DNA of 64,000 nt, taken from NCBI RefSeq assembly GCF_001854245.1, contig NZ_CP015381.1:4313001-4377000 (forward strand), read 5' to 3'. Below the pieces are notes generated by a model. It did no database searches. It worked only from the letters and a program-made list of their open reading frames with translations, and was not told where the DNA came from. Positions 17,526 to 25,851 of this stretch are shown piece by piece. A program made the translations under genes and the position numbers. The DNA comes from Desulfococcus multivorans (GTDB lineage Bacteria; Desulfobacterota; Desulfobacteria; Desulfobacterales; Desulfococcaceae). Numbering within the stretch: position 1 is the stretch's first letter; every line of letters starts with the position of its first letter.

Positions 17526-19358
17526 ATGAAATCCTATACCCAGAACGCCGCTTTAATTTCAGACGCGAAACCACAGGAAAGCCCGGGCCTCGGGAAACCT
17601 TATCACCCCTTGCCGGTTTCCGCCGCACCGAACGCTCTTACCGAGCGGATCAAAGAGCTGAACTGTCTCTACGGCATTTCCAACCTATTTGAGAATCAGG
17701 ATGTTTCATTGTCATGGATCATGCAGCGCGCCGTCGACCTGATTCCGGCCGCCTGGCAGTATCCTGAAAACGCCTGCGCACGGATCCGGATCGACGGGCA
17801 GGAGTATACCTCGAGACATTTCATACCTACCCGATGGCGCCAGAACGCCTGCATCGAGTTAAACGGATGCCGTGTCGGCGAAGTGGAGGTTTGCTACACG
17901 GCGCCGCCGCCGGGAGGCGACGACGTCGCTTTTCTCGAGGAGGAAGATCGCCTGCTGAGGGCTATCAGTGAGCGATTGAGCAGAGTTCTGTGGCTCAAGC
18001 GCGCCGAAGAAGCGCTCAAGGAGAGTGAAGAGCGCTATCGCGTATTGACCGAACAGGTCGAAGAAGGCGTTACGCTCGTACAAAATTCTCGATTCTGTTA
18101 CGTCAATCCGGCATTCTGTAAAATTTTCGATGTGACTTCGGCTGCAGAGATGGTGAACGGATGGGTTCACACGCCTCCCGCAGGAAACGCGGATGAGATT
18201 GCCCGGCTCTATGACATCGTAACCGCTGATGTCATCGCGACCAAGGTTGAGGCGATTCACCGGCTGATCCGATCGGGAAAGGTGCTTTGGATCCAGGTTT
18301 GCCACAGTTCGATTTCGTATAAAGGCCGCCCGGCGCTGCTGTCGACCTTCAAGGATGTTACTGAAATCAAAGAGCAGCAGCTCGCCGCGCAGCGCAGGGC
18401 GGATTTGCTGCACGACGAAAATCGCGTTTTGCGGTCATCCTTAAAGGAGCGGTATCGGCTTGGGGAAATTCTCGGCCGGTCTCCGGCTATGCAGGAGGTT
18501 TACGAACTGATTCTGAAGGCGGCGACCACGGATGCAAGCGTGGCCATATTCGGCGAATCCGGTTCCGGCAAGGAACTGGTCGCCCATGCCATCCACGACC
18601 ACAGTGCCCGAAAAAAGAACACCTTTGTGGCGGTCAATTGCGGCGCCGTTCAGGAATCCCTGTTCGAACGAGAATTTTTCGGTCATCGCAAGGGTGCGTT
18701 TTCCAGCGCCCATGCGGATGCGCCAGGCTACCTGGACCTGGCCGACGGCGGGACCCTGTTTCTGGATGAGATCGGCGAGTTGACCGTCAATATGCAGGCA
18801 AAATTGCTCAGAGCCATCGAAGGCGGGGGGTATCGCCCCGTCGGCGGAATAGAATGTGCTGCGGCCGACTTTCGCATGATATCGGCGTCCAATACCGCTT
18901 TGAGCGAAAGGGTTCAGGATGGGAAAATGCGCAGCGATTTTTTCTATCGCATTCAAGTGATTCAGATTCAGTTACCTCCGCTGCGCACCCGAAAACAGGA
19001 TATTCCGCTACTGGTGGAACACTTCCTGCGTAAAATGAAACCCACTTCCGGCATCACCAGAGTCCCCGGCAGCGTGATGGATATTCTTACCGAGTATGAT
19101 TGGCCCGGCAACGTCCGTGAACTGCGCAATGTGTTGCAGCGGTACGTCACACTCGGGACACTTGAATTCCTGTCACCCGATCCGAATGTCAATACTGTCT
19201 CGCCCTTAACGGAATTGAATCTTCGTCAAGCCGTCCGGCAGTTGGAAAAATCCCTGATTCTAAAAGCCCTGCGACAGGCCGGCGGCAATCGAACCCAGGC
19301 CGCGAGCCTGTTGGGAATATCTCGAAGGGCCCTGTTTCGGAAGATGTCCACACCGTGA
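17526..19358 (+). CDS. PAS-AAA+ transcriptional activator of the sigma-54 type, with altered GAFTGA loop
   Basis: About 610 residues. The order is an N-terminal region of no recognised family with a hydrophilic coiled stretch (ERLSRVLWLKRAEEALKE), a PAS domain (SEERYRVLTEQVEEGVTLVQ...), a linker helix, an AAA+ domain with Walker A GESGSGKE and Walker B GGTLFLDEIGEL, the R-finger region and YDWPGNVRELRN, and a C-terminal Fis-type helix-turn-helix (GGNRTQAASLLGISRRALFRK). The loop that normally reads GAFTGA and contacts sigma-54 reads GAFSSA (codons 18693-18710), which is unusual. No good ribosome site marks the start; the frame is open back to a TTG at 17466. A -24/-12 promoter lies 179 bases downstream, so the neighbouring small genes and NO reductase are likely targets. 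Confidence 0.88.
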   Translation: MKSYTQNAALISDAKPQESPGLGKPYHPLPVSAAPNALTERIKELNCLYGISNLFENQDVSLSWIMQRAVDLIPAAWQYPENACARIRIDGQEYTSRHFIPTRWRQNACIELNGCRVGEVEVCYTAPPPGGDDVAFLEEEDRLLRAISERLSRVLWLKRAEEALKESEERYRVLTEQVEEGVTLVQNSRFCYVNPAFCKIFDVTSAAEMVNGWVHTPPAGNADEIARLYDIVTADVIATKVEAIHRLIRSGKVLWIQVCHSSISYKGRPALLSTFKDVTEIKEQQLAAQRRADLLHDENRVLRSSLKERYRLGEILGRSPAMQEVYELILKAATTDASVAIFGESGSGKELVAHAIHDHSARKKNTFVAVNCGAVQESLFEREFFGHRKGAFSSAHADAPGYLDLADGGTLFLDEIGELTVNMQAKLLRAIEGGGYRPVGGIECAAADFRMISASNTALSERVQDGKMRSDFFYRIQVIQIQLPPLRTRKQDIPLLVEHFLRKMKPTSGITRVPGSVMDILTEYDWPGNVRELRNVLQRYVTLGTLEFLSPDPNVNTVSPLTELNLRQAVRQLEKSLILKALRQAGGNRTQAASLLGISRRALFRKMSTP

Positions 19359-19536
19359 GTGCCTGAATCGCCCGAGTCGGGCGAAAACGCCCATTTATTA
19401 AATATGTTATGATTTAAATAGGTTGCGACCGTTTTCAGGTTTTTAGCGGGCGGTTTTTGCCTTTGTCGTTTTTCAATCCCGTTTCGAGCTCTCCAATCTG
19501 ATCGTCATATCCGTCAGTTATAGTTATCCACACCGA

Positions 19537-19554
19537 TTGGCATCGCATTTGCTT
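19537..19554 (+). promoter_or_regulatory. Sigma-54 (-24/-12) promoter
   Basis: TTGGCATCGCATTTGCTT has the invariant GG and GC exactly ten bases apart (GG 19539-19540, GC 19551-19552) and matches TGGCA and TTGCT of the consensus. It sits between the sigma-54-type activator and the first of a row of small same-strand genes; expected start is about 19564, 40 bases before the next ATG. A perfect DnaA-box sequence, TTATCCACA, overlaps its upstream side at 19524-19532. Confidence 0.72.
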
Positions 19555-19602
19555 CCCTCCCAAGAATAAGATGTTGCGCATTTCTGTTGATGCGCCGATA
19601 AA

Positions 19603-19851
19603 ATGAACCCCTCGTCCTCGGAGTTATTCGCTGTGGAACTCGTGAAGAACAAAGCTTCCGGAAAATACTTTGTCGTGCTTGACGACGACGGAAATGACGA
19701 TTTTCTGGTCGTCACACCTGAAGGGAAAATCAAGCGACTTGAACGACGCTTGTTTGGGCCTCGAGATATCGTCGACCCCCAAAAAACACGACGAATTCGC
19801 AAGCTGACGCAAATGCAAGTCGATAAATATTTGGAATATACCAATGAATAA
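19603..19851 (+). CDS. Small conserved-looking protein of unknown function
   Basis: An 82-residue protein with a beta-rich central part (FAVELVKNKASGKYFVVLDD, then DDFLVVTPEGKIKRLERRLF) and a basic, helical end (DPQKTRRIRKLTQMQVDKYL). No signal peptide, membrane segment or metal motif is seen. I do not recognise the family. It is the first gene after the sigma-54 promoter, about 40 bases past the expected transcript start; no obvious Shine-Dalgarno sequence precedes the ATG. The regular amino-acid pattern and codon use like the neighbours argue for a real gene. Confidence 0.6.
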   Translation: MNPSSSELFAVELVKNKASGKYFVVLDDDGNDDFLVVTPEGKIKRLERRLFGPRDIVDPQKTRRIRKLTQMQVDKYLEYTNE

Positions 19852-19938
19852 GCTCGCGGAATCAAATTTTCTGGGTGCTTCGATAAGCTTATCCCTCAAA
19901 ATCGGTTAGAACAGTATAATTCAGAAAGGAGCAACCCG

Positions 19939-20367
19939 ATGAAGCAAGACCCCTTTGGAAACCTTACCGATTGGGGAACAGTTCTGGATCTCTTCGAGGA
20001 ACTCGGAGATAACGGCACCCTGAGCGAATGTCAGCCCGGTCTGGTGCGCATACTGCGGTACAAGGGGAACTGGCGACTTCGCGAGGAAGCTCTGAAGCGT
20101 ATCGGAGAGATTCAAAATCCGTCCGATGAACTGATTTCTCAGGTCATGACGATACTTGCCGACGACAACATCTACTACGATGTCAGAATTCTGGCCGGCG
20201 AGGCCTTGACCCGAATATTGAGAAACATCGACAATGATTACTCAGATAAAATCAGTATGGATGTTCGGAAAATTACCGAAAAATTGAGATCGACACCCCA
20301 GCCGCCGTTGTTCGAAAACGCCTTGAGGCATCTTTATTCAGAAGCGACACATCCCGAGGTGATGTAA
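19939..20367 (+). CDS. HEAT-repeat-like small protein
   Basis: The 142-residue soluble protein is predicted to be all-helical with HEAT-like repeats: NWRLREEALKRIGEIQNPSD, then DVRILAGEALTRILRNI, then ALRHLYSEA. Such repeats usually make protein-protein contacts. An AGAAAGGAG ribosome site stands six bases before the ATG. It is the second gene after the sigma-54 promoter and could be an accessory or assembly factor of the linked redox proteins, but this is inference from position. The specific function is unknown. Confidence 0.68.
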   Translation: MKQDPFGNLTDWGTVLDLFEELGDNGTLSECQPGLVRILRYKGNWRLREEALKRIGEIQNPSDELISQVMTILADDNIYYDVRILAGEALTRILRNIDNDYSDKISMDVRKITEKLRSTPQPPLFENALRHLYSEATHPEVM

Positions 20368-20488
20368 AACTGATCCTGTTATCGTTGAATGCAACGGAGA
20401 CATCCCGGGGGACGCCTCGAGGGGAACCTTAAAAACCGCCTCCGATTCGTCCTGATCAACCCCGGTTTTGATTCAAAGGAGCCTATCG

Positions 20489-20737
20489 ATGCCAAAAGCA
20501 GTTCAAAAGCTCGAAACATACTATACCGGCAATTGTCGCTCGGAATATCTGATCCTGCGGGATATCCTGGCATTGGACAACCTGCCGATTCTGCAACGCA
20601 AAAAAGATCCGGATGATCAGCTTCGGCTGAAAAGTCCGCTCAAGCCCCAAGGGTTGTGCCTGAACTGCGACGACCGGCACATTTGCAGACACCCATCTTT
20701 TGGCAGGAATGTCGTCTACTGCGAAAGCTACATCTGA
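20489..20737 (+). CDS. Small cysteine-containing protein, putative metal-binding
   Basis: An 82-residue soluble protein starting at the ATG with AAAGGAG seven bases upstream. The C-terminal third holds five cysteines in the pattern GLCLNCDDRHICRHPSFGRN...YCESY, with a histidine pair; this could bind Zn or an FeS cluster. The N-terminal half is plain and helical. I have no family name for it. It belongs to the run of small genes behind the sigma-54 promoter, 121 bases after the HEAT-like gene and 70 before the transhydrogenase-like gene. Confidence 0.68.
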   Translation: MPKAVQKLETYYTGNCRSEYLILRDILALDNLPILQRKKDPDDQLRLKSPLKPQGLCLNCDDRHICRHPSFGRNVVYCESYI

Positions 20738-20807
20738 ACTGACTGTAATCGAAAGATATTCGAAATCAAGCTCCCTCCGGTTCAATCAGAGCGAAGGTAA
20801 GCACAAG

Positions 20808-21275
20808 ATGGAGATTAGGACACTGACAAACAACTTGATGGCGGATCAACCACCCCACCCCGAAAGGATTGTCAAGGACCGGCAGGACCCTTCGCAGTCC
20901 GCGGTTCCACAGGCAAACATCACGACAAAAACCAAGCGCGTCGTTGTTGTTTCCGGATACGGCATGGCCCTGGCTCAGGCCCAATCGGAGGTCAAGCATA
21001 TAGCGGACCTTATGAGACAGAACGGTAAAGACGTCAAATTCGGCGTTTACCCTGTTGCCGGCCGAATATCGGGACATATGTACGTCCTGTTGACGGAAGT
21101 CGAGATGCCTTGTGAAAAAGAATATGGGATGAAAGCGATAAATTCGGAGTTCAACGATCCGGATTTGATCGTTGTGGTTGGATCGACAGATTTTTTTAAT
21201 ACATTTCCACAGTTTTCCCACCAAAGCCCCTACAAAAAGAATCTCCCTGAGCCGATTCTTTTGTTGAACGATTGA
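20808..21275 (+). CDS. Free-standing NAD(P) transhydrogenase beta-subunit domain III-like protein
   Basis: The 155-residue protein aligns by eye with the soluble NADP(H)-binding domain III of PntB: VVVVSGYGMALAQAQSEVKH (PntB has a GYGMAVAQAQ core), YPVAGRISGHMYVLLTEVEM (PntB HPVAGRxPGHMNVLLAEA) and DPDLIVVVGSTDFFNTF (PntB VIGANDxxNPA). The membrane domain II is absent, and the protein stops before the KRSMNxGYAGVxNPLF loop that closes over NADP(H) in true transhydrogenase. No other frame downstream encodes that loop. It is therefore either a relic or a small NADP(H)-binding protein with a new job. It precedes the NO reductase on the same strand. The start at 20808 has AAGG nine to twelve bases upstream; ATG 20838 is an alternative. 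Confidence 0.75.
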   Translation: MEIRTLTNNLMADQPPHPERIVKDRQDPSQSAVPQANITTKTKRVVVVSGYGMALAQAQSEVKHIADLMRQNGKDVKFGVYPVAGRISGHMYVLLTEVEMPCEKEYGMKAINSEFNDPDLIVVVGSTDFFNTFPQFSHQSPYKKNLPEPILLLND

Positions 21276-21571
21276 CAGCGCCGACATCTGACAATGCCGT
21301 TTTATCCTTATCCCGCAAGACCTGCCGTTTTACCCGGCGCAATCCACCTCGGAACGGCATCGAAAATTCACTGCAATCCGACGGCTATTTGCCATGGGGT
21401 CAGCAGAATTCTGCTTGCCTGCAAAGGGCTTCGTCAGGTAAAATAATTTCATAAATTGCGTCAACGCCGCAAAACCGACGCATGTCTCCGTTATCCATAC
21501 ATAATCTTTGAAGACAGTTCGTCTGAATCGTCCTGATTCTTACACGCCGTGCAATATAGATAAGCGAGAGC

Positions 21572-21590
21572 GGTCAGGGTTCTCCCGACC
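21572..21590 (+). promoter_or_regulatory. Hairpin/operator-like inverted repeat upstream of the NO reductase
   Basis: GGTCAGGGTTCTCCCGACC is an eight-pair inverted repeat with one mismatch and a three-base loop, 40 bases before the ATG. It may be an operator or an mRNA hairpin. The rest of the 354-base gap 21276-21629 holds no gene and no convincing second -24/-12 promoter; a weak TATAGA-type -10 lies at about 21556. Confidence 0.35.
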
Positions 21591-21629
21591 ATTCTGAAAA
21601 ACACCGTCAACCCAAGAAAGGAAACCATC

Positions 21630-23900
21630 ATGGCAGAACAGCATTCCCATCCCGTATCGCTATCGGTGTGGTGGCGCCGCAGCGTTTTTCTGGTCTTTGT
21701 CGTCGGCATGGCGGTTTTGGGCTTCATGTCGGTCCAGGCCTATCGACATGCGCCGCCGATTCCCGAACAGGTTATCGGTGCCGATGGCCAAACGATCTTC
21801 ACCCGGCAGGACATTGAAGAGGGGCAAGAAATTTTCCTGAAATACGGCTTGATGCAAAATGGATCGATCTGGGGGCACGGCGCTTACCTGGGGCCGGATT
21901 TTTCCGCTCAGTACCTCCATGAATTATCCATGGATGCCGGCGAGGTTCTGGCCCGACAAAAATTCGACAACGGCCTGGCCGAACTTGACAGTGAACAACG
22001 GCTTCTCATCGACGCCGCAATTCCTGCTCTCCTCAAGGAGAATCGTTACAATCCCAAAACCCGTCAACTGACCTTCCTGGATATCGAAGCCGCCTCCTTT
22101 CAACGTCAGATCACCTTTTGGACCGATTATTTCAGCCGGCCGACCGGCAACATCGGCCTACCGACCCGGTATATCAGCGATTCCGAAGATATCCGCCGAT
22201 TAACGGCCTTTTTTGCCTGGACGGCCTGGGCCAGTGTCGCCAATCGGCCCGACAAACCCTATTCCTACACCAATAATTTTCCTTACGACCCCATGGCCGG
22301 TAATCATTTGACCGGCGATGCAGTGCTCTGGAGCGCCCTTAGCGTCATCATGCTGCTGGCCGGACTGGCGCTGGTCCTGGTGGCCTTCGGGAAATTCGAC
22401 TATCTCGGATGGAAAGGCGGCCCTGAAGGGGGGTACCCCCAGCTTCTCGCCGGCGAACCGACTCCCGGCCAGAAGGCCACCATCAAGTATTTTGCCGTTG
22501 TCGCGCTGCTCTTCCTGGCCCAAGTCCTGATCGGCGGTGCACTGGCGCACTATCGAGCCGAACCCGGAGATTTCTATGGAATTGATCTGGCCCAGTTCCT
22601 GCCCAGCAACATTCTGAGGACCTGGCATCTCCAGTTGGCCATCTTCTGGATTGCCACCGCCTATGTGGCAGGCGGCCTTCTGCTGGCCTCCTCCCTGAAT
22701 CCTGAAGAGCCCCGTGGTCACGCGACCGGGATCCATATCCTCTTCTGGGCACTGGTGGTGCTGGTTGTGGGGAGCCTTCTGGGGGAATTTTTCGGCCTCC
22801 GCCAGATTTTTGGTTCCCTCTGGTCCTGGTTCGGGCACCAGGGCTGGGAATTTCTCGAGTTGGGCCGATTCTGGCAGATCATTCTGGTGGTGGGCTTCAG
22901 CTTCTGGCTCTGGCTCCTATACCGGGGTGTCGCGCCCGCTCTCAAGGATCCGAAACGCCGGGAGATCACCCAACTTTTTTTGCTGGGGGCCGCCGCCATT
23001 CCGATCTTTTACCTGCCGGCCTTCTTTTTCGGGACCACCGATAATTTCACGGTGGTTGACATGTGGCGTTTCTGGATCATCCATCTATGGGTCGAGGGTT
23101 TTTTCGAGTTGTTCGTCACGATTCTGGTAGCACTCACGTTCTATCAGATGGGCGTCGTGAGGCGCATTACCGTGGTGCGGATCATCTATCTGGACGCGAT
23201 CCTCTTCCTGTCGGGAGGTATCATCGGTACGGCCCACCACTGGTACTGGACGGGGCAGACCAATTTCACCATGGCCCTGGCGGCCATGTTCTCTGCTCTT
23301 GAGGTGGTACCTCTCACCCTCTTGACCCTCGATGCCTGGGATTTTGTCAAGCTGACCGGGACCCCCACCGTCGAAGGCGTTGAACAAAGGACCATACATC
23401 ACAAATGGGCATTCTATTTTCTCATGGCCGTAGGATTCTGGAACTTCGTTGGCGCGGGTATCTTCGGCTTCCTGATCAACATGCCGGTGGTCAGTTATTT
23501 CGAGGCCGGCACCATCCTGACGTTGAACCACGGACATGCCGCCCTTCTGGGGGCGTTCGGTATGCTGGCCATGGCCCTTTTGGTCATGGGGTTGCGCCAC
23601 GTGCTCACGGACGCCCAATGGATCCTGCCGGAAAAACTGGTCAAGCTCTCCTTCTGGGGAATGAACATCGGCCTCGCGCTGATGGTTCTGACCAACCTGT
23701 TTCCCGAAGGGATTCTTCAGATCTGGGATGTCCTGGAAAACGGCTACTGGCATGCCCGAAGCCTGGAGTTCATGGGGCAGGACCGAATCCGGATGATGGA
23801 ATGGATCAGTATGCCCTCCCACCTGATTCTGATCCTTCTGGGGGCTGTGCCCATGGCCGCCGCAGCCGCATGGACCTACCTGACCGTTCGGAAAGCGTGA
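21630..23900 (+). CDS. norZ: Quinol-dependent nitric oxide reductase (qNOR)
   Basis: The enzyme reduces two NO to N2O with electrons from the quinol pool. At 756 residues it has the full qNOR length: an N-terminal helix and a periplasmic cytochrome-c-like domain without heme motif (IPEQVIGADGQTIFTRQDIE...), then about twelve NorB-type helices. Heme and FeB ligands are visible: RTWHLQLAIFW near residue 333, HLWVEGFFELF near 488, GTAHHWYWTG near 534 and LNHGHAALLGAFG near 632. The single-subunit layout and lack of a CxxCH exclude cNOR. It lies behind the sigma-54-type activator and small genes. In a non-denitrifying anaerobe such enzymes usually detoxify NO (inference). An AAGAAAGGAAA site precedes the ATG. 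Confidence 0.95.
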   Translation: MAEQHSHPVSLSVWWRRSVFLVFVVGMAVLGFMSVQAYRHAPPIPEQVIGADGQTIFTRQDIEEGQEIFLKYGLMQNGSIWGHGAYLGPDFSAQYLHELSMDAGEVLARQKFDNGLAELDSEQRLLIDAAIPALLKENRYNPKTRQLTFLDIEAASFQRQITFWTDYFSRPTGNIGLPTRYISDSEDIRRLTAFFAWTAWASVANRPDKPYSYTNNFPYDPMAGNHLTGDAVLWSALSVIMLLAGLALVLVAFGKFDYLGWKGGPEGGYPQLLAGEPTPGQKATIKYFAVVALLFLAQVLIGGALAHYRAEPGDFYGIDLAQFLPSNILRTWHLQLAIFWIATAYVAGGLLLASSLNPEEPRGHATGIHILFWALVVLVVGSLLGEFFGLRQIFGSLWSWFGHQGWEFLELGRFWQIILVVGFSFWLWLLYRGVAPALKDPKRREITQLFLLGAAAIPIFYLPAFFFGTTDNFTVVDMWRFWIIHLWVEGFFELFVTILVALTFYQMGVVRRITVVRIIYLDAILFLSGGIIGTAHHWYWTGQTNFTMALAAMFSALEVVPLTLLTLDAWDFVKLTGTPTVEGVEQRTIHHKWAFYFLMAVGFWNFVGAGIFGFLINMPVVSYFEAGTILTLNHGHAALLGAFGMLAMALLVMGLRHVLTDAQWILPEKLVKLSFWGMNIGLALMVLTNLFPEGILQIWDVLENGYWHARSLEFMGQDRIRMMEWISMPSHLILILLGAVPMAAAAAWTYLTVRKA

Positions 23901-23907
23901 CGAGATC

Positions 23908-23950
23908 GCCGTCGGGATCCATCGAATGCCGGGAAACCCGACGGCTTTTA
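23908..23950 (+). terminator. Rho-independent terminator after norZ
   Basis: GCCGTCGGG (23908-23916) pairs with CCCGACGGC (23937-23945) and is followed by TTTTAT, eight bases after the norZ stop codon. Confidence 0.7.
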
Positions 23951-24000
23951 TGAGGGGACGATTGACGATACAGCCCCAGGCGCCTATTTTAATATAATCG

Positions 24001-24057
24001 CAACCTTCGAATTTCACAGGCCGGTGCCGGTCACCATCATGAAAGTCGAAGGCTGAG
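24001..24057. repeat. Palindromic repeat family, copy B (short form)
   Basis: CAACCTTCGAATTTCA on the left and TGAAAGTCGAAGGCTGAG on the right are imperfect inverted copies of the family end. Between them lies CAGGCCGGTGCCGGTCACCATCA, the fused inner edges. It fills the gap between the norZ terminator and the DHOD-like gene. Confidence 0.75.
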
Positions 24058-24118
24058 TATAGATCCACGATTCCTTTCCCCTTGTGCCATCATAACGCCG
24101 CTGCAAAGGAGAACAGAC

Positions 24119-25093
24119 ATGAATCTCAGCACGACCTATCTGGGCATCCCGCTTCAAAATCCCATTATTGTCGGCAGCTCCGGCCTGACCGACAGCGTCG
24201 AAAAAATTCAGAAAATCGAACAAGCCGGGGCCGGGGCCGTTGTTTTGAAGTCGATTTTCGAAGAGGAGATCGTCTTCGAGTATGAGGATATCCTGAAAGA
24301 AGCCGAATCGCTCGGCATCAATACGGATCAGTTTGATTATTACGATTTCCACCTCAAGGGGAAAAAGCTGAACCGGTATATCGATCTCATCAAGGCATCC
24401 AAAAAAACGGTGTCCATTCCGGTGATCGCGAGCATCAATTGCGTCTACTCCCACGAATGGGTCGCTTTTGCCCGCCGGCTTCAGGATGCCGGCGCTGACG
24501 CCGTCGAACTGAACATGTTTTTCCTGCCATCTGACTTGAGTCGATCCCATCAGGATTTGGAGCACATGTATTTCAACGTCATCGAAAAAGTCCTGAAAAC
24601 CGTTTCCATTCCGGTCGCTCTCAAGATCAGTTATTATTTTTCAAGCCTGGGGCAGATGATCCAGAAACTTTCCCAATCGGGCGTTAGCGGTCTGGTATTG
24701 TTCAACCGTTTTTTCAGCCCCGACTTCGACATTGAGCATCTGAAAATAAAGCCCTCTTTTGTTTTCAGCACACCCGCGGATCTGGCGGTTTCCCTGAGGT
24801 GGATCGCCATGATGAGCCAACGGGTCAATTGTGACCTCGCCGCCTCAACCGGCGTCCACGACGGCAACGCCGTGATCAAACAGCTTCTGGCCGGCGCTCA
24901 GGTCGTCCAGGTCGTCTCCGCCCTCTATCAGAACGGGATAGATTATCTGCAGGAGATGATCGCGGCCCTGAAAAACTGGATGGCCGCGCACGAATATTCC
25001 CGTCTCTCGGATTTTCAGGGGAAACTCAGCCAGGCTAAAGCCGACAACCCGGCGGTCTATGAGCGGGTTCAGTTCATGAAATACTTCAGCTGA
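24119..25093 (+). CDS. Dihydroorotate dehydrogenase-like flavoprotein
   Basis: A 324-residue TIM-barrel protein of the PyrD-like group: MNLSTTYLGIPLQNPIIVGSS, AGAGAVVLKSIFEEEI, ADAVELNMFFLPSDL and the C-terminal phosphate-binding segment STGVHDGNAVIKQLLAGAQ. The substrate-binding residues of true pyrimidine-pathway enzymes are not clearly kept (the usual catalytic Cys/Ser loop is not seen), and no pyr genes are near. Proteins of this group are widespread in anaerobes and often annotated only as dihydroorotate dehydrogenase-like, so the name refers to the fold. AAAGGAG precedes the ATG by seven bases. Repeat copy B lies just upstream. Confidence 0.85.
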   Translation: MNLSTTYLGIPLQNPIIVGSSGLTDSVEKIQKIEQAGAGAVVLKSIFEEEIVFEYEDILKEAESLGINTDQFDYYDFHLKGKKLNRYIDLIKASKKTVSIPVIASINCVYSHEWVAFARRLQDAGADAVELNMFFLPSDLSRSHQDLEHMYFNVIEKVLKTVSIPVALKISYYFSSLGQMIQKLSQSGVSGLVLFNRFFSPDFDIEHLKIKPSFVFSTPADLAVSLRWIAMMSQRVNCDLAASTGVHDGNAVIKQLLAGAQVVQVVSALYQNGIDYLQEMIAALKNWMAAHEYSRLSDFQGKLSQAKADNPAVYERVQFMKYFS

Positions 25094-25233
25094 TGTCTGC
25101 ATCCTCAGCCGGGAAGGACGTTTGACGAACACTCTTCAAAGGCTTATTTTCACCGAGTTGGGCGTTTTTATGCGATTCGAAAAAACGCCGACACGACCAC
25201 AACCGCTATGCAGATATGAAAGGAGAGACTGTC

Positions 25234-25797
25234 ATGAAGACCCTTTACGCTGTTCTGATATCAGCGATGCTGGCCTTAACCCCCGGGGGCGCATGGGCTG
25301 CCGAATCCGACTCCGGTCATGGCGCCATGACCGGCGGGATGGATCTGAAAAAATACGAGATTCGTTTCAACAGCATTGACACCGACGGCGACGGCGCCCT
25401 CAACTGGTCGGAGTACAACGACCATTTCGGCGACAAGGACCGCAAAATATTTGATGCATTGGACACCGATGACAGCGGCCTTGTCGAACAAAAGGAATGG
25501 CATGACTTCAAGGCGGCTCACGGAATGGCCGGGCCCCAGAAAAACGGAAAAGGTCGATATCATCAGGCCGACCTGCCGGACCCGGCGCCCTACATGATCC
25601 CTATTGGGCAAATCGACAAGAACGGGGATAACGCACTCAGCCGGGAAGAATTCCAGAGCCGCTTCCCCGAATCGGACAAATCGATCTTCGATGCCGTTGA
25701 CGTGAACCAGGACGGCAGCATCAGCCAAGGTGAATGGCATGAATTCAAGGCCGCCCACGGGAAGGAAAAGCGCTATCATCATAAATCCGGCAGTTAG
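25234..25797 (+). CDS. Periplasmic EF-hand calcium-binding protein
   Basis: The 187-residue protein begins with a Sec signal peptide (MKTLYAVLISAMLALTPGGA, cut after WAA). Four EF-hand loops follow in two pairs: DTDGDGALNWSE, DTDDSGLVEQKE, DKNGDNALSREE and DVNQDGSISQGE. Each pair ends in an almost identical WHDFKAAHG/WHEFKAAHG motif, so the protein arose by internal duplication. A Ca2+-binding role outside the cytoplasm is likely; partner and purpose are unknown. AAAGGAGAG stands before the ATG at 25234; the upstream in-frame ATG at 25216 lacks such a site. Confidence 0.88.
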   Translation: MKTLYAVLISAMLALTPGGAWAAESDSGHGAMTGGMDLKKYEIRFNSIDTDGDGALNWSEYNDHFGDKDRKIFDALDTDDSGLVEQKEWHDFKAAHGMAGPQKNGKGRYHQADLPDPAPYMIPIGQIDKNGDNALSREEFQSRFPESDKSIFDAVDVNQDGSISQGEWHEFKAAHGKEKRYHHKSGS

Positions 25798-25820
25798 AGG
25801 CCTGTTCGCCGGCCGATACG

Positions 25821-25844
25821 GCGGCACCGGATGTCCGGTGCCGC
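25821..25844. terminator. Hairpin between convergent genes
   Basis: GCGGCACCGG and CCGGTGCCGC form a perfect ten-pair stem with a four-base loop in the 54-base gap between the EF-hand and CBS-domain genes, which converge here. There is no long T-run; GGCTTT follows on the plus side. It may end both transcripts. Confidence 0.5.
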
Positions 25845-25851
25845 AGCGGCT

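Noticed and set aside
21276-21454. Short open frame after the transhydrogenase-like gene
   Set aside because: No ribosome site, no family likeness and irregular composition; it does not encode the missing C-terminal loop of domain III either.
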